Source of the DNA: Crocinitomicaceae bacterium
Lineage (GTDB): Bacteria; Bacteroidota; Bacteroidia; Flavobacteriales_D; Crocinitomicaceae
Direction: 5' to 3'
Assembly (NCBI GenBank): GCA_024639405.1
Contig: JAHEIL010000006.1
Coordinates: forward strand, 1,421-38,211
Length of the DNA: 36,791 bases
Under the pieces are notes generated by a model. The model had not been told where the DNA came from and searched no databases. It worked only from the letters and a program-made list of their open reading frames with translations. Position 1 is the stretch's first letter. Each line of letters opens with the position of its first letter. This document shows, piece after piece, positions 17,359-25,889 of the stretch. The position numbers and the translations under genes were made by a program.

Positions 17359-18468
17359 TTAGTTAATTCGTTTTTTTCTATTTGTTTCGTAATCATGAAA
17401 TATCATTTCTCCCAATCCTTTTAAGCCTGTATAAAATGCTTTCCCTTTGTTGGCTTGCGTAAACTGTTCCACAAAAGATTGTAGGTAAGGATCTTGAGCA
17501 ATCATAAAGGTTGTGATCGGAATGTGCATTTTTCTGGCTTGAGCAGCCATGGTGTAACATTTCTCAACGATGTGTTGATCTAAGCCATTGCTATTTTTGT
17601 AGTATTGTCCATCAGGTAAGCGCAAGCAACTTGGTTTACCGTCAGTAATCATAAAAATTTGTTTGTTGGTATTGCGTTTTCTGCGGAGAATATCCATTGC
17701 AAGTTCCAATCCTGCAACCGTGTTTGTATGGTAAGGACCAACATTTAAATAGGGAAGGTCTTTTATTTTTATTGGCCACGCGTCGTTTCCAAAAACAATC
17801 ACATCTAAGGTGTCTTTTGGATAAGAGGTGGTAATCAATTCAGCAAGTGCCATGGCTACTTTTTTAGCTGGCGTAATGCGGTCTTCTCCGTATAAAATCA
17901 TGCTGTGACTGATGTCAATCATTAAAACGGTGCTCATTTGTGATTTGTGGTGCGTGTCCTCAACAACTAAATCTTGTTCCGTCAAACGGAATTCACCTAC
18001 GCCGTTATTAATTTGTGCATTTTTAAGGCTTTCTGTCACCGAAATATTTTCAAAAGAATCACCAAATTGAAAAGCTCTAAAATCGCCTGTTGCTTCATCT
18101 CCAACGCCACTTTTCTTCGATTTATGATTTCCAGCCCCACTTTTTCGGATGTTTCCAAAAATTTGTTCCATGGCATTTTTACGAAGTACGCGTTCTGTTT
18201 TCGCTGTGATGGCTAATTGACCATTTCCATCTGGTTGAAGTTCTTCTCGGAGGTAGCCTTTTTTCTTAAGGTCTTCAATGAAATCCTCCATGGTGTAATC
18301 GTCGGTAGTCAATTTGTATTCTTTGTCAAGAACATTCAACCAATCCAACGCTTCATCAACATCTCCTGAAGTATGCGTAATAAGTTCACTGAAAACGTCA
18401 AATAATCGCTCAAATGGCGATTGATTGGGCGCTTCAAATGGAGTAAATACATAACCTGATTTTCGCAT
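17359..18468 (-). CDS. VWA-domain protein, partner of the AAA+ ATPase
   Basis: This 369-aa protein has a C-terminal von Willebrand A domain (about 178-355) with a MIDAS motif D185-I-S-H-S189, a conserved Thr in HTNT (about 248-250) and the ITDGKPS strand containing D276. The N-terminal 130 residues are helical and charged, followed by a basic Gly/Lys linker (KSGAGNHKSKKSGVG) near 109-123. It lacks a signal peptide and is predicted cytosolic. It is first in the two-gene minus operon, directly before the AAA+ gene. The MIDAS site probably binds Mg2+ and docks on the ATPase or its client, as ChlD/CoxE-type proteins do. Confidence 0.88.
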   Translation of the reverse strand: MRKSGYVFTPFEAPNQSPFERLFDVFSELITHTSGDVDEALDWLNVLDKEYKLTTDDYTMEDFIEDLKKKGYLREELQPDGNGQLAITAKTERVLRKNAMEQIFGNIRKSGAGNHKSKKSGVGDEATGDFRAFQFGDSFENISVTESLKNAQINNGVGEFRLTEQDLVVEDTHHKSQMSTVLMIDISHSMILYGEDRITPAKKVAMALAELITTSYPKDTLDVIVFGNDAWPIKIKDLPYLNVGPYHTNTVAGLELAMDILRRKRNTNKQIFMITDGKPSCLRLPDGQYYKNSNGLDQHIVEKCYTMAAQARKMHIPITTFMIAQDPYLQSFVEQFTQANKGKAFYTGLKGLGEMIFHDYETNRKKRIN

Positions 18469-18620
18469 ACGATGAGAGTTTATTTTAAAACAAAAGTAAG
18501 TGAAAAAGGTTTAATATAATCTAACCAAAAAATGTTAAAAGCCAATTTCATTTCAAAGAAAATCTTGTACATTCAAAAAATCTGATTTTCTTTGTGTTTG
18601 ATATAAACTAAATATTATCA

Positions 18621-20087
18621 ATGAAAAAACTATTCTTTTCGGGAATCCTTGCTACTGTAGCATTTGGAACCCAAGCACAAAAGAAGATTGACTATGTAGA
18701 GTATGATCTTCCAAATGGAATCCACGTAATTTTACATGAAGAACACGCCACTCCAATTGTTGCCGTTTCTATTTTGTACCATGTTGGGTCTAAAAATGAG
18801 AAAACTGATAAAACAGGATTTGCGCATTTCTTCGAACATTTATTATTTGAAGGTTCAAAAAACATTGAACGTGGAAAATATAGTGAAATGGTAGAGAAAA
18901 ATGGTGGAGCATTGAATGCAAACACGTCTCAAGATAGAACGTATTACTATGAAATTCTTCCATCTAACCAATTAGAATTAGGGTTGTGGTTGGAAAGTGA
19001 GCGTTTATTGCATGCGAAAGTTGAAAACACAGGTATTGAAACTCAACGTAGTGTCGTAAAAGAAGAAAAAAGACAACGTGTTGACAACCAGCCGTATGCT
19101 TCTTTTATCACTGAAATGTTCAAACGTATGTTTACAGTTCACCCATACAACTGGGTTCCAATTGGAAGCATGGAGCATTTGAATGCAGCTCAAGAAGAAG
19201 ATTATGTAAATTTCTACAAAACGTTTTATGTTCCTAGCAATGCAACCTTGTCAATTGCTGGCGATTTAAACATTGAAGAAACTAAAAAATGGATTCAAAA
19301 ATACTTTGCAAGTGTTCCTAAAGGTCAAGCAATCAATTTAATGCGTGATTTTGAAAACTATACGGATGCTGATTTCGAAAAGAAATATGGTATTGCTAAA
19401 TCAAAATTCAATGCAAAAGATTTCATGGCTTCTTCAAACCCTGAAGCGAAAAAAATCATTGCACAATATGCTGCAAAAGCGATTGACATTCCTCGTCCTA
19501 AAAAGGATACAGAAAAATTAACAGGGGTTGTTAAAGACATCGTTTATGATAACATTCAATTGCCAGCAATTTTTGTAGGGTACAAATTCCCTGAACAAAC
19601 ACATCCAGATATTTATGCCTTGGATATGTTGAATGAAGTGTTATCTGGTGGTTCTAGTTCACGCATGAATAAAACAATCGTTGAGAAAAAAGAAATGGCT
19701 GTTCAAGCATTCTCATTTAATTATGGTTTAGAAGATGCAGGTGTTGGAATTATTGCAGCAATTGCAGCAAATGGCATTAATTTAGACAGCATTCAAAAAG
19801 AGTTTGATGCTCAAATTGATTTGATGAAAACTACCTTGATTTCTCAAGAAGAATTTGAAAAAGTTCGCAATAGTTTTGAAAACAACTTAGTTTCTTCGAA
19901 TGCATCTGTTGCAGGTATTGCTGAGAATTTGGCAGATAATCACGTGTATTATGGTTCTGCAAGTCGTGTGAACACGCAATTGGCAGGATATTTAAAAGTA
20001 ACAAGAGAAGACATTCAACGTGTTGCTCAAAAATACTTTACACAAGATGCACGTGTCATTTTACATTATTTACCAAAAGAAAAATAA
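18621..20087 (+). CDS. M16-family zinc peptidase, active subunit
   Basis: This 488-aa protein has a signal peptide (MKKLFFSGILATVAFGTQAQ). The inverted zinc motif H69-F-F-E72-H73 and the distal ligand E149 in VVKEEKRQRVDN, 76 residues after H73, are the hallmarks of the active M16 subunit. The second half (about 250-480) is the non-catalytic repeat of the M16 fold. The product should be a periplasmic metallopeptidase cutting small peptides or signal fragments. It precedes an inactive M16 subunit by 57 bp on the same strand, suggesting the known heterodimeric arrangement of bacterial M16B enzymes. Confidence 0.93.
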   Translation: MKKLFFSGILATVAFGTQAQKKIDYVEYDLPNGIHVILHEEHATPIVAVSILYHVGSKNEKTDKTGFAHFFEHLLFEGSKNIERGKYSEMVEKNGGALNANTSQDRTYYYEILPSNQLELGLWLESERLLHAKVENTGIETQRSVVKEEKRQRVDNQPYASFITEMFKRMFTVHPYNWVPIGSMEHLNAAQEEDYVNFYKTFYVPSNATLSIAGDLNIEETKKWIQKYFASVPKGQAINLMRDFENYTDADFEKKYGIAKSKFNAKDFMASSNPEAKKIIAQYAAKAIDIPRPKKDTEKLTGVVKDIVYDNIQLPAIFVGYKFPEQTHPDIYALDMLNEVLSGGSSSRMNKTIVEKKEMAVQAFSFNYGLEDAGVGIIAAIAANGINLDSIQKEFDAQIDLMKTTLISQEEFEKVRNSFENNLVSSNASVAGIAENLADNHVYYGSASRVNTQLAGYLKVTREDIQRVAQKYFTQDARVILHYLPKEK

Positions 20088-20096
20088 AACAGCAGC

Positions 20097-20117
20097 GTGA
20101 ATGAAATGGTCATTCAC
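20097..20117 (+). other. Intercistronic hairpin between the two M16 genes
   Basis: A perfect 8-bp stem GTGAATGA/TCATTCAC with an AATGG loop begins 9 bp after the first M16 stop. No T-tract follows, so it is more likely an mRNA-stability or processing element than a terminator. Confidence 0.6.
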
Positions 20118-20144
20118 CAACATTAAAAAATAAATCATAGAAAG

Positions 20145-22226
20145 ATGAAAAAAATATTTTTAGTATTCGGTTTGATTGCGCCTGCTGTTCTTTTTGGGCA
20201 GTTGGATAGATCCATTCAACCAACACCAGCGAAAGCGCCGACAATCAATATCAAAGATTCAGAGGTTTTTACAACTGAAAATGGTATCACGGTGATATTG
20301 TCTGAAAACCATAAATTACCAAAAGTGGCGTTCAATTTAGTTATGGGTAATAACCCAATTCCTGAAGGAAACAAAGCAGGTTTGTCGGATTTAACAGGTT
20401 CTTTGATTATGTCAGGAACTACAAGTCGAACAAAAGATGTATTAGACAATGAAATTGATTACATTGGAGCGACATTGAATGCATCAAAAAATAATTTGTA
20501 CTTATCGTGTTTAACAAAGCACTTAGACAAAGGATTGAACATCATGTCAGATGTATTGATGAACGCAAATTTCCCTCAAACAGAATTTGACCGTGTTAAA
20601 AAACAAACTGAATCTAGTTTGATGACTGCAAAATCAGATCCAGGAACAATGGCTGATAATGCTGAAAGAGTGGTTAATTTCCCGAATCATCCTTATGGAG
20701 AAAACATGACGGAAGCAACCTTAGGAAATATTACACTAGATGACGTAAATGCATATTATAGAGCAATTTTTACGCCACAAGGTAGTTATTTAGTGGTTGT
20801 TGGAGATATCACAAAAGAACAAGTTACGAAAATGGTAGCGCAGTATTTTGGTGCATGGAAAGGAAATCCAGCGATTAAATTACCAATGGGTAAAGGTCAA
20901 TTTAACCAAGGTAATCGTGTGATTTTTGTTAAAAAACCAGGAGCAGTTCAATCAGTTATTCAAGTTTCATTTCCAATGGATATTGTAACAGGAGATAAAA
21001 ACCAATTGCCATTAACTGTATTGAATGGAATTTTTGGTGGTGGTGGTTTTGGAACACGTTTGATGCAAAATTTACGTGAGGACAAAGCATATACTTATGG
21101 ATGTTATTCTTCATTGAACGTTACTGAAAACGGTTCTTGGTTGTCAATTGGTGGTAACTTCAGAAATGCGGTAACAGATTCAGCAATTACACAAATTTTG
21201 TTTGAATTGGATAACATTACCAAAGGAGTGGTGAAAGACGAAGAATTGAATTTAACGAAATCTTCAATGGCAGGTGGATTTGCTCGTTCATTAGAACGTC
21301 CACAAACAATTGCTCAATTTGCGTTGAACATCATTAAAAACAACTTGAATAAAGATTATTACCAAACATATTTACAACGTTTAGATGCGATTACAAAAGA
21401 AGATGTGTTGGCAATGGCTAAACAATATTTCACTGCTCAAAATTGCAACATTGTTGTAGTTGGTAATGAAGAAGTATTAGCTCGTTTAAAACAATTTGAT
21501 GCGGATGGTCGCATTGAATTATTGGATGCATTTGGACAAGAGGTGAAAGATGTTAAAAAGGCAGATATCTCAAAAGAAAAATTAATCGAAAATTACTTAT
21601 TAGCAGTTTCTAATTCAACTTCAATGAAAGAGTTTGGAAAGAAAATGAAAAAAGTAAAAGCATACGAAGAGAAATTTGAATTGACAATGGCTCAAATTCC
21701 TTTCCCTTTAACTGCAACTAAAATTTGGATGACGCCAAACATGGAAGGTCAAAAAATTGAAGGTCAAGGAATGGTGTTGCAAAAAACATATTTCGATGGA
21801 AAAGCAGGTGCATCTTCAAGCATGCAAACGGGTAAAGTTGAAATGACAGCAGATGAATTAGCTGCAAAAACAAAATCTTTTGGTTTGTTCCCTGAAATGA
21901 ATTTTGCAACTTCTGGAATTGCTTACGAAATTGTTGGAATTGAAAATGTGAAAGGTGTTGATGCGTATGTGTTGAAATCAAACGATGGAACAGCAGAATC
22001 ATTTGATTACTACGATGCGAAAACATTCTTAAAAATAAAATCATTAACAATTCGTAAAGAAGGTGATCAAACATCTGAATCTGGTGTTAATTACAGCGAT
22101 TACAAAGTAGTTGAAGGATTTATGTTCCCTCACGCAATGGAAATGAACATGGGTGGTGCAGTTTTCTCAGGAAAAGCAACCGCAATCACATTGAATGGAA
22201 AGGTAGATTTGAATTCGTTCAAATAA
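20145..22226 (+). CDS. M16-family inactive subunit with extra C-terminal domain
   Basis: This 693-aa protein has a signal peptide (MKKIFLVFGLIAPAVLFGQ). The two-lobed M16 domain spans about 30-455. At the HxxEH position it reads D82-L-T-G-S86, so the zinc ligands are lost. It keeps the late GGGGFGTRLMQNLREDKAYTYG stretch (about 300-320), which carries the R/Y pair used for substrate binding by the non-catalytic partner. Residues about 480-693 are an additional domain (AQIPFPLTATKIWM, GIAYEIVGIENVKGVDAYVL, YDAKTFLKI, EGFMFPHAMEMNMGG). Its beta pattern resembles LolA-like or DUF4292-type lipoprotein-binding folds. It probably forms a heterodimer with the upstream active subunit. Confidence 0.88.
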   Translation: MKKIFLVFGLIAPAVLFGQLDRSIQPTPAKAPTINIKDSEVFTTENGITVILSENHKLPKVAFNLVMGNNPIPEGNKAGLSDLTGSLIMSGTTSRTKDVLDNEIDYIGATLNASKNNLYLSCLTKHLDKGLNIMSDVLMNANFPQTEFDRVKKQTESSLMTAKSDPGTMADNAERVVNFPNHPYGENMTEATLGNITLDDVNAYYRAIFTPQGSYLVVVGDITKEQVTKMVAQYFGAWKGNPAIKLPMGKGQFNQGNRVIFVKKPGAVQSVIQVSFPMDIVTGDKNQLPLTVLNGIFGGGGFGTRLMQNLREDKAYTYGCYSSLNVTENGSWLSIGGNFRNAVTDSAITQILFELDNITKGVVKDEELNLTKSSMAGGFARSLERPQTIAQFALNIIKNNLNKDYYQTYLQRLDAITKEDVLAMAKQYFTAQNCNIVVVGNEEVLARLKQFDADGRIELLDAFGQEVKDVKKADISKEKLIENYLLAVSNSTSMKEFGKKMKKVKAYEEKFELTMAQIPFPLTATKIWMTPNMEGQKIEGQGMVLQKTYFDGKAGASSSMQTGKVEMTADELAAKTKSFGLFPEMNFATSGIAYEIVGIENVKGVDAYVLKSNDGTAESFDYYDAKTFLKIKSLTIRKEGDQTSESGVNYSDYKVVEGFMFPHAMEMNMGGAVFSGKATAITLNGKVDLNSFK

Positions 22227-22241
22227 TAATAAAATTTAGGT

Positions 22242-22277
22242 AAAAAAAAGGCTATCCCATTGGGTAGCCTTTTTTTG
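22242..22277 (+). terminator. Intrinsic terminator after the M16 pair
   Basis: An A-run, AGGCTA-(T)CCC, ATT loop, GGG-TAGCCT and seven T lie 16 bp after the stop. The stem has one bulged T. Confidence 0.8.
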
Positions 22278-22372
22278 TGGTTTTTACTGGATTAATTCCA
22301 AATGTTTTTGGATAATTGTTTTTAAATCACATGATGGGATTATTGGAAGAATATAATATAGCAGCTCTAAAA

Positions 22373-22416
22373 CACGAATAAGCACGAAGGGATTAGTGAA
22401 AATTAGTGTATTCGTG
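22373..22416. repeat. Inverted repeat in A/T-rich convergent gap, possible decayed element
   Basis: CACGAATA (22373-22380) and TATTCGTG (22409-22416) form an 8-bp inverted repeat with a 28-bp spacer containing a second GCACGAA. The 273-bp gap between the convergent M16 and ABC permease genes holds, besides the terminator, only this. Similar CACGAATAAGCACGAA / AGTGTATTCGTGG phrases seem familiar from Bacteroidota intergenic repeats, but that is recollection. No credible gene lies here. Confidence 0.4.
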
Positions 22417-22499
22417 GAAGAAAATAATAAGTATGAATATAAAAATTCGTGTAGGAGAAAATCCAAATTACTATTCAATTAATCCCTAGATTTTAATAG

Positions 22500-23684
22500 T
22501 TACAAAATCGCATTTTCTTTATCGAAGCGTTTGTATGAAAACAACACTGCTAGCGCTGCAAATGAAAGCATGACAAAAAAGCTCCATGCCATTAAACCAA
22601 TCGTTAATGTTCCAGCGATGAGTTCTTTTGTTGCTAAAACAATGTTTATTATAGGAATAGATGCAGTTGCAAAATTGTATTCAATTCCAGGTAAAAAACC
22701 GATCATTACAGGGATAATAATGACAAAATTTAACGGTGCAATCATACTTTGAGCTTCTTTAAAGCTTTTAGCATATATAGCAATTGGAACCAATAATCCA
22801 GCAATAAAAACAATCAAAGGGATTAATAATAAATACAACGAGAAAATGAATTTTAAACTTAAAATACTATGAATTAATGTTGCGATTTCAGGTTCTCCAG
22901 TGAATCCAAAAACTTCAATTTCAAAAAACAATCCTAGGAATCCACACGATGCAGAAATTAAACCAGCAACAACAATGACTAATAATTTACCTACGAGAAG
23001 TCTCCAACGAGCTACTGGGGCAGTTAATAATGTTTCAAGAGTTCCACGTTCTTTTTCACCCGTAAACAAATCGATTGCAGGGTACATGCATCCCATAAAT
23101 CCAAATGTTATGAAAATGTAAGGTAAAAATCCACCCGCTAATTTCCCAATCATTTCTTTTGAACTTGCAATGTTAGTTGCTTTGATGTCTAATGGTTGTA
23201 ATGTAGTTTCATTAATTTTTAATTGTTGAAAGCGTTCCTTTTTTAATTGTTCTTCAATTTGTAGTAAATCGTTATTCATTCGGTCTGAAAAACCCAATTC
23301 TGTATCATTACTGATAAGATGAATACGAGCAGGTTGAAATGTTTTTAATTTCTTCTCAAATGTTGATTCAAGAACTAAAGCAACTTGAATTTTCTTAGCA
23401 TTTAAGGCATTTATCAATTGTAAACTATCTTTGTAGAATAGAAGTTGTTTTTCTTTATTATTGCTTAATTGCTTTAGTTTAGAAGTCAAGAAGTTTGATT
23501 TATCCTTGATTAAACCAATGTGCATTGTTTTCTCAGCTTGATTTTCCTCAATTTTTTTTGTTGAAAATAATATTAAATTGAGCATGACTGGAAATACCAA
23601 AAGCGGAATAATAACCATCATTCGAACCGAACGCTTATCGCGTAAGGTATCAATTAGTTCTTTTTTAAAAATGTTAAAAATCAT
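22500..23684 (-). CDS. ABC-2 type permease, NatB-like
   Basis: The ATG at 23684 (MIFNIFKKELIDTLRDKRSVRMM) is chosen over a TTG at 23708 that would overlap natA; it gives 394 aa. The N-terminal KKELIDTLRDKR cytoplasmic start, a first membrane helix near residues 22-40, a large extracytoplasmic domain (about 45-165) and five or six helices in the C-terminal half fit NatB/ABC-2 permeases. These include FITFGFMGCMYPAIDLFTGEKERGTLETLLTAPV, a signature of the family. It lies 4 bp after the ATPase gene. Bacillus NatAB extrudes Na+; the substrate here could be Na+ or a drug and is not certain. Confidence 0.88.
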   Translation of the reverse strand: MIFNIFKKELIDTLRDKRSVRMMVIIPLLVFPVMLNLILFSTKKIEENQAEKTMHIGLIKDKSNFLTSKLKQLSNNKEKQLLFYKDSLQLINALNAKKIQVALVLESTFEKKLKTFQPARIHLISNDTELGFSDRMNNDLLQIEEQLKKERFQQLKINETTLQPLDIKATNIASSKEMIGKLAGGFLPYIFITFGFMGCMYPAIDLFTGEKERGTLETLLTAPVARWRLLVGKLLVIVVAGLISASCGFLGLFFEIEVFGFTGEPEIATLIHSILSLKFIFSLYLLLIPLIVFIAGLLVPIAIYAKSFKEAQSMIAPLNFVIIIPVMIGFLPGIEYNFATASIPIINIVLATKELIAGTLTIGLMAWSFFVMLSFAALAVLFSYKRFDKENAIL

Positions 23685-23688
23685 ACGT

Positions 23689-24456
23689 TTATTTTGTTGA
23701 AGATTCAATAATTCGAATAAATTCTGCTGTTAAATTCTGCGCTTGCATTTCAGCTCTAAAAGCATTCATTTCTCCTGCATAGACAATTTTACCTTTGTGA
23801 ATAATCGCTAAATCATCACACAATAAATCTACTTCACTCATAATGTGACTTGAGAAAATAACTGTTTTGCCTTGGTCTTTGCAATCTTGAATTAATTGAA
23901 TAATATTTTTTGCTGTAATTACGTCAAGTCCGCTTGTTGGTTCATCAAAAATGACAACTTCGGGATCGTGAATCATTGTTCTACAAATGGAAACTTTTTG
24001 TTTCATTCCCGTACTCAATTTTCCGATTCTTTTATCTTGAAAATCGTGCATGTTTAACAAGGTGTACAAATATGCTTTTCTTTTTTCAAAATCTGAAGCT
24101 GAAACACCGTATAAATCAGCAAAATATTTAATTAATTCATTGGGGGTAAGGCGTGCGTATAAGCCAGTTGAGCCTGTTAGAAAACCAATTTTTCTTTTTG
24201 CTAAATGTGGTTGTTCCAAGGTGTTGATACCACAAATGGAAACTGTTCCTTGCGAAGGTTGAAAGATGGTTGCTAGAATTCTTAGCGTTGTTGTTTTTCC
24301 TGCACCGTTTGGTCCTAACAAAGAAAATATTCGACCAGGTTTACATACAAAAGAGATGCCATCTACTGCAATTGCTTTTGTATCTTTTGTTGCAAGTTCT
24401 TTGCGCTGCTTTTTAGTAAGTTCGAATACTTTTGTGAGTTGATTTACTTCGATCAT
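23689..24456 (-). CDS. ABC transporter ATP-binding protein, NatA-like
   Basis: This 255-aa protein has Walker A GPNGAGKT at 48-55, the signature LSTGMKQK near 148 and a Walker B/D-loop VVIFDEPTSGLD. The switch histidine is in VIFSSHIMSEV. The short C-terminal tail is typical of NatA/CcmA-type exporter ATPases. The ATG at 24456 is well placed. The permease gene follows after 4 bp, so the two form an export unit. It is separated from the MFS gene upstream on the same strand by 33 bp, so co-transcription with that transporter is possible. Confidence 0.93.
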   Translation of the reverse strand: MIEVNQLTKVFELTKKQRKELATKDTKAIAVDGISFVCKPGRIFSLLGPNGAGKTTTLRILATIFQPSQGTVSICGINTLEQPHLAKRKIGFLTGSTGLYARLTPNELIKYFADLYGVSASDFEKRKAYLYTLLNMHDFQDKRIGKLSTGMKQKVSICRTMIHDPEVVIFDEPTSGLDVITAKNIIQLIQDCKDQGKTVIFSSHIMSEVDLLCDDLAIIHKGKIVYAGEMNAFRAEMQAQNLTAEFIRIIESSTK

Positions 24457-24489
24457 TATTCAAGTGATTTTGAATAAAGATAGAAAATA

Positions 24490-25710
24490 TTACTTCTTAA
24501 ACTCCTTTAACGTCCAAGAAATTAATAGAAAGGCAATTAAACCTATAAAACTAGCAACAAAGAATGGAGTTCCTAAACCAATATTTGAATTGGGAACACT
24601 GTTTTTAAATGTATAGAAAAACCACATAAATAGGGGAGGACCAATGATTTCAGCCAAGCTCATTAAACTTGTGAAAATTCCTTGAAGTTCTCCTTGTTCG
24701 TTGTTTTCAACTTGTTGGGAGATAATTGAACGGATAGCAGGATCAACAATTCCAGAAAACGCGTAAGGAATAATGATGGCATACATCATCCAACCTTGAT
24801 TAATTAATCCCATTCCAATAAGTACAAGTATTGAAATGAATAAACCTGCTTTGGCACTTTTTTTCTGTCCAAATTTCTCAACGATTTTACCTGTTAAACC
24901 ACCTTGTACAATTCCAAAACAAACGCCAACAACAGCTAAGGAAATTCCAACTTCTTTGATCGACCAGCCGAATTTTTCAATGGAGTAGAAGTTCCACGTT
25001 GAATGAACCGCCATCGTTGTAATTATCGTTAAAAACGTTACTAAAAACAAGTATTTTAACTTTTTAAATCGTTTAATTTGTTGAATTGCTCCCAATGGAT
25101 TTGCGCGTTTCCAATCAAAAGCTCTTCTGTTTTCAACAGGTAATGATTCTTTCAAAACAATCAAACCATATATAAAATTGCTTATCGAGAAAAATGCAGC
25201 AACTAAAAACGGAGTTCGTGTTCCGAAATCAGCTAATAATCCACCAATCGCTGGTCCAATAACGAAACCAATACCAAAAGCAGCACCAATCATTCCAAAA
25301 TTTTGAGCGCGTTTTTCAGGAGTTGAAATGTCAGCAATATAGGCAGCTGCAGATGTGAAACTAGCGCCAAAAATCCCTGAAATTGCTCTTCCTAGAACTA
25401 GCCAGAACAAATCAGGAGCAAAATACATAACAATGTAATCTAATCCCATTCCTAAAACAGAAATCAATAGAATAGGTCTTCTACCAAAACGATCGCTCAA
25501 ATTTCCAATTAATGGTGAAAAAAGAAATTGCATAAATGCATAGGCGCCCATTACCCAACCAAAGTATTTTGAACCTTCTGAAAAAGGAACATGTGCTGTT
25601 TCTGAAATCAATGTTGGAAATGAAGGGATGATAATTCCTAATCCAATTGAATCGAGACAAATCGTGATTAAAATAAAAATCAATGCGGATTTTGAATTTA
25701 TTGTTTGCAT
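24490..25710 (-). CDS. MFS drug transporter, TetA/TCR-like
   Basis: The real start is ATG 25710 (MQTINSKSALIFILI), giving 406 aa. The frame is open further upstream only because it reads through tRNA-Ser. Twelve hydrophobic segments are visible. Motif A between helices 2 and 3 reads GNLSDRFGRRPILL. Helix 1 (ICLDSIGLGIIIPSFP) and the GIFGASFTSAAAYIADISTPEKRAQNFG stretch match the tetracycline/multidrug branch of 12-helix drug:H+ antiporters. Most chromosomal Bacteroidota members of this group have no proven tetracycline resistance. The gene starts only about 20 bp after the tRNA-Ser terminator. Confidence 0.88.
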   Translation of the reverse strand: MQTINSKSALIFILITICLDSIGLGIIIPSFPTLISETAHVPFSEGSKYFGWVMGAYAFMQFLFSPLIGNLSDRFGRRPILLISVLGMGLDYIVMYFAPDLFWLVLGRAISGIFGASFTSAAAYIADISTPEKRAQNFGMIGAAFGIGFVIGPAIGGLLADFGTRTPFLVAAFFSISNFIYGLIVLKESLPVENRRAFDWKRANPLGAIQQIKRFKKLKYLFLVTFLTIITTMAVHSTWNFYSIEKFGWSIKEVGISLAVVGVCFGIVQGGLTGKIVEKFGQKKSAKAGLFISILVLIGMGLINQGWMMYAIIIPYAFSGIVDPAIRSIISQQVENNEQGELQGIFTSLMSLAEIIGPPLFMWFFYTFKNSVPNSNIGLGTPFFVASFIGLIAFLLISWTLKEFKK

Positions 25711-25730
25711 GTAGTTTGAGAAAATATGAA

Positions 25731-25759
25731 TAAAAAAAAATGCCCTTGAAAGGGCATTT
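25731..25759 (-). terminator. Intrinsic terminator of tRNA-Ser
   Basis: On minus: AAATGCCC, loop TTTCAA, GGGCATTT, then a run of T. It begins about 7 bp after the tRNA CCA end and lies immediately upstream of the MFS start codon. Confidence 0.85.
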
Positions 25760-25766
25760 AAATTTC

Positions 25767-25854
25767 TGGCGGAGAGTGAGGGATTCGAACCCCCGGTACC
25801 TCTCGGTACAACAGTTTTCAAGACTGCCGCAATCGACCACTCTGCCAACTCTCC
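25767..25854 (-). tRNA. tRNA-Ser (anticodon UGA)
   Basis: A full class II cloverleaf: acceptor GGAGAGT (25854-25848) pairs with ACTCTCC (25777-25771), discriminator G at 25770, and CCA is encoded at 25769-25767. The anticodon stem GCAGT/ACTGT encloses CTTGAAA, anticodon TGA, reading UCA and other UCN serine codons. The long variable arm TACCGAGAGGTA is strong, and the T-arm carries GGTTCGAATCC. Confidence 0.96.
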
Positions 25855-25858
25855 GCGG

Positions 25859-25889
25859 CAAAAGTAGTAATACTTTGCGTATTGGCAAG
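25859..25889 (-). promoter_or_regulatory. Promoter of tRNA-Ser (CTTG-N19-TACTTTTG)
   Basis: On minus, CTTG (25889-25886), exactly 19 bp, then TACTTTTG (25866-25859). This is the best match in the window to Bacteroidota TTTG-N19-TAnnTTTG. The -7 element ends four bases before the mature tRNA 5' end, implying almost no leader. Confidence 0.75.

Noticed and set aside
23685-23708. TTG start for the NatB-like permease
   Set aside because: It would overlap natA by 20 bp, while ATG 23684 gives the family-typical N-terminus.
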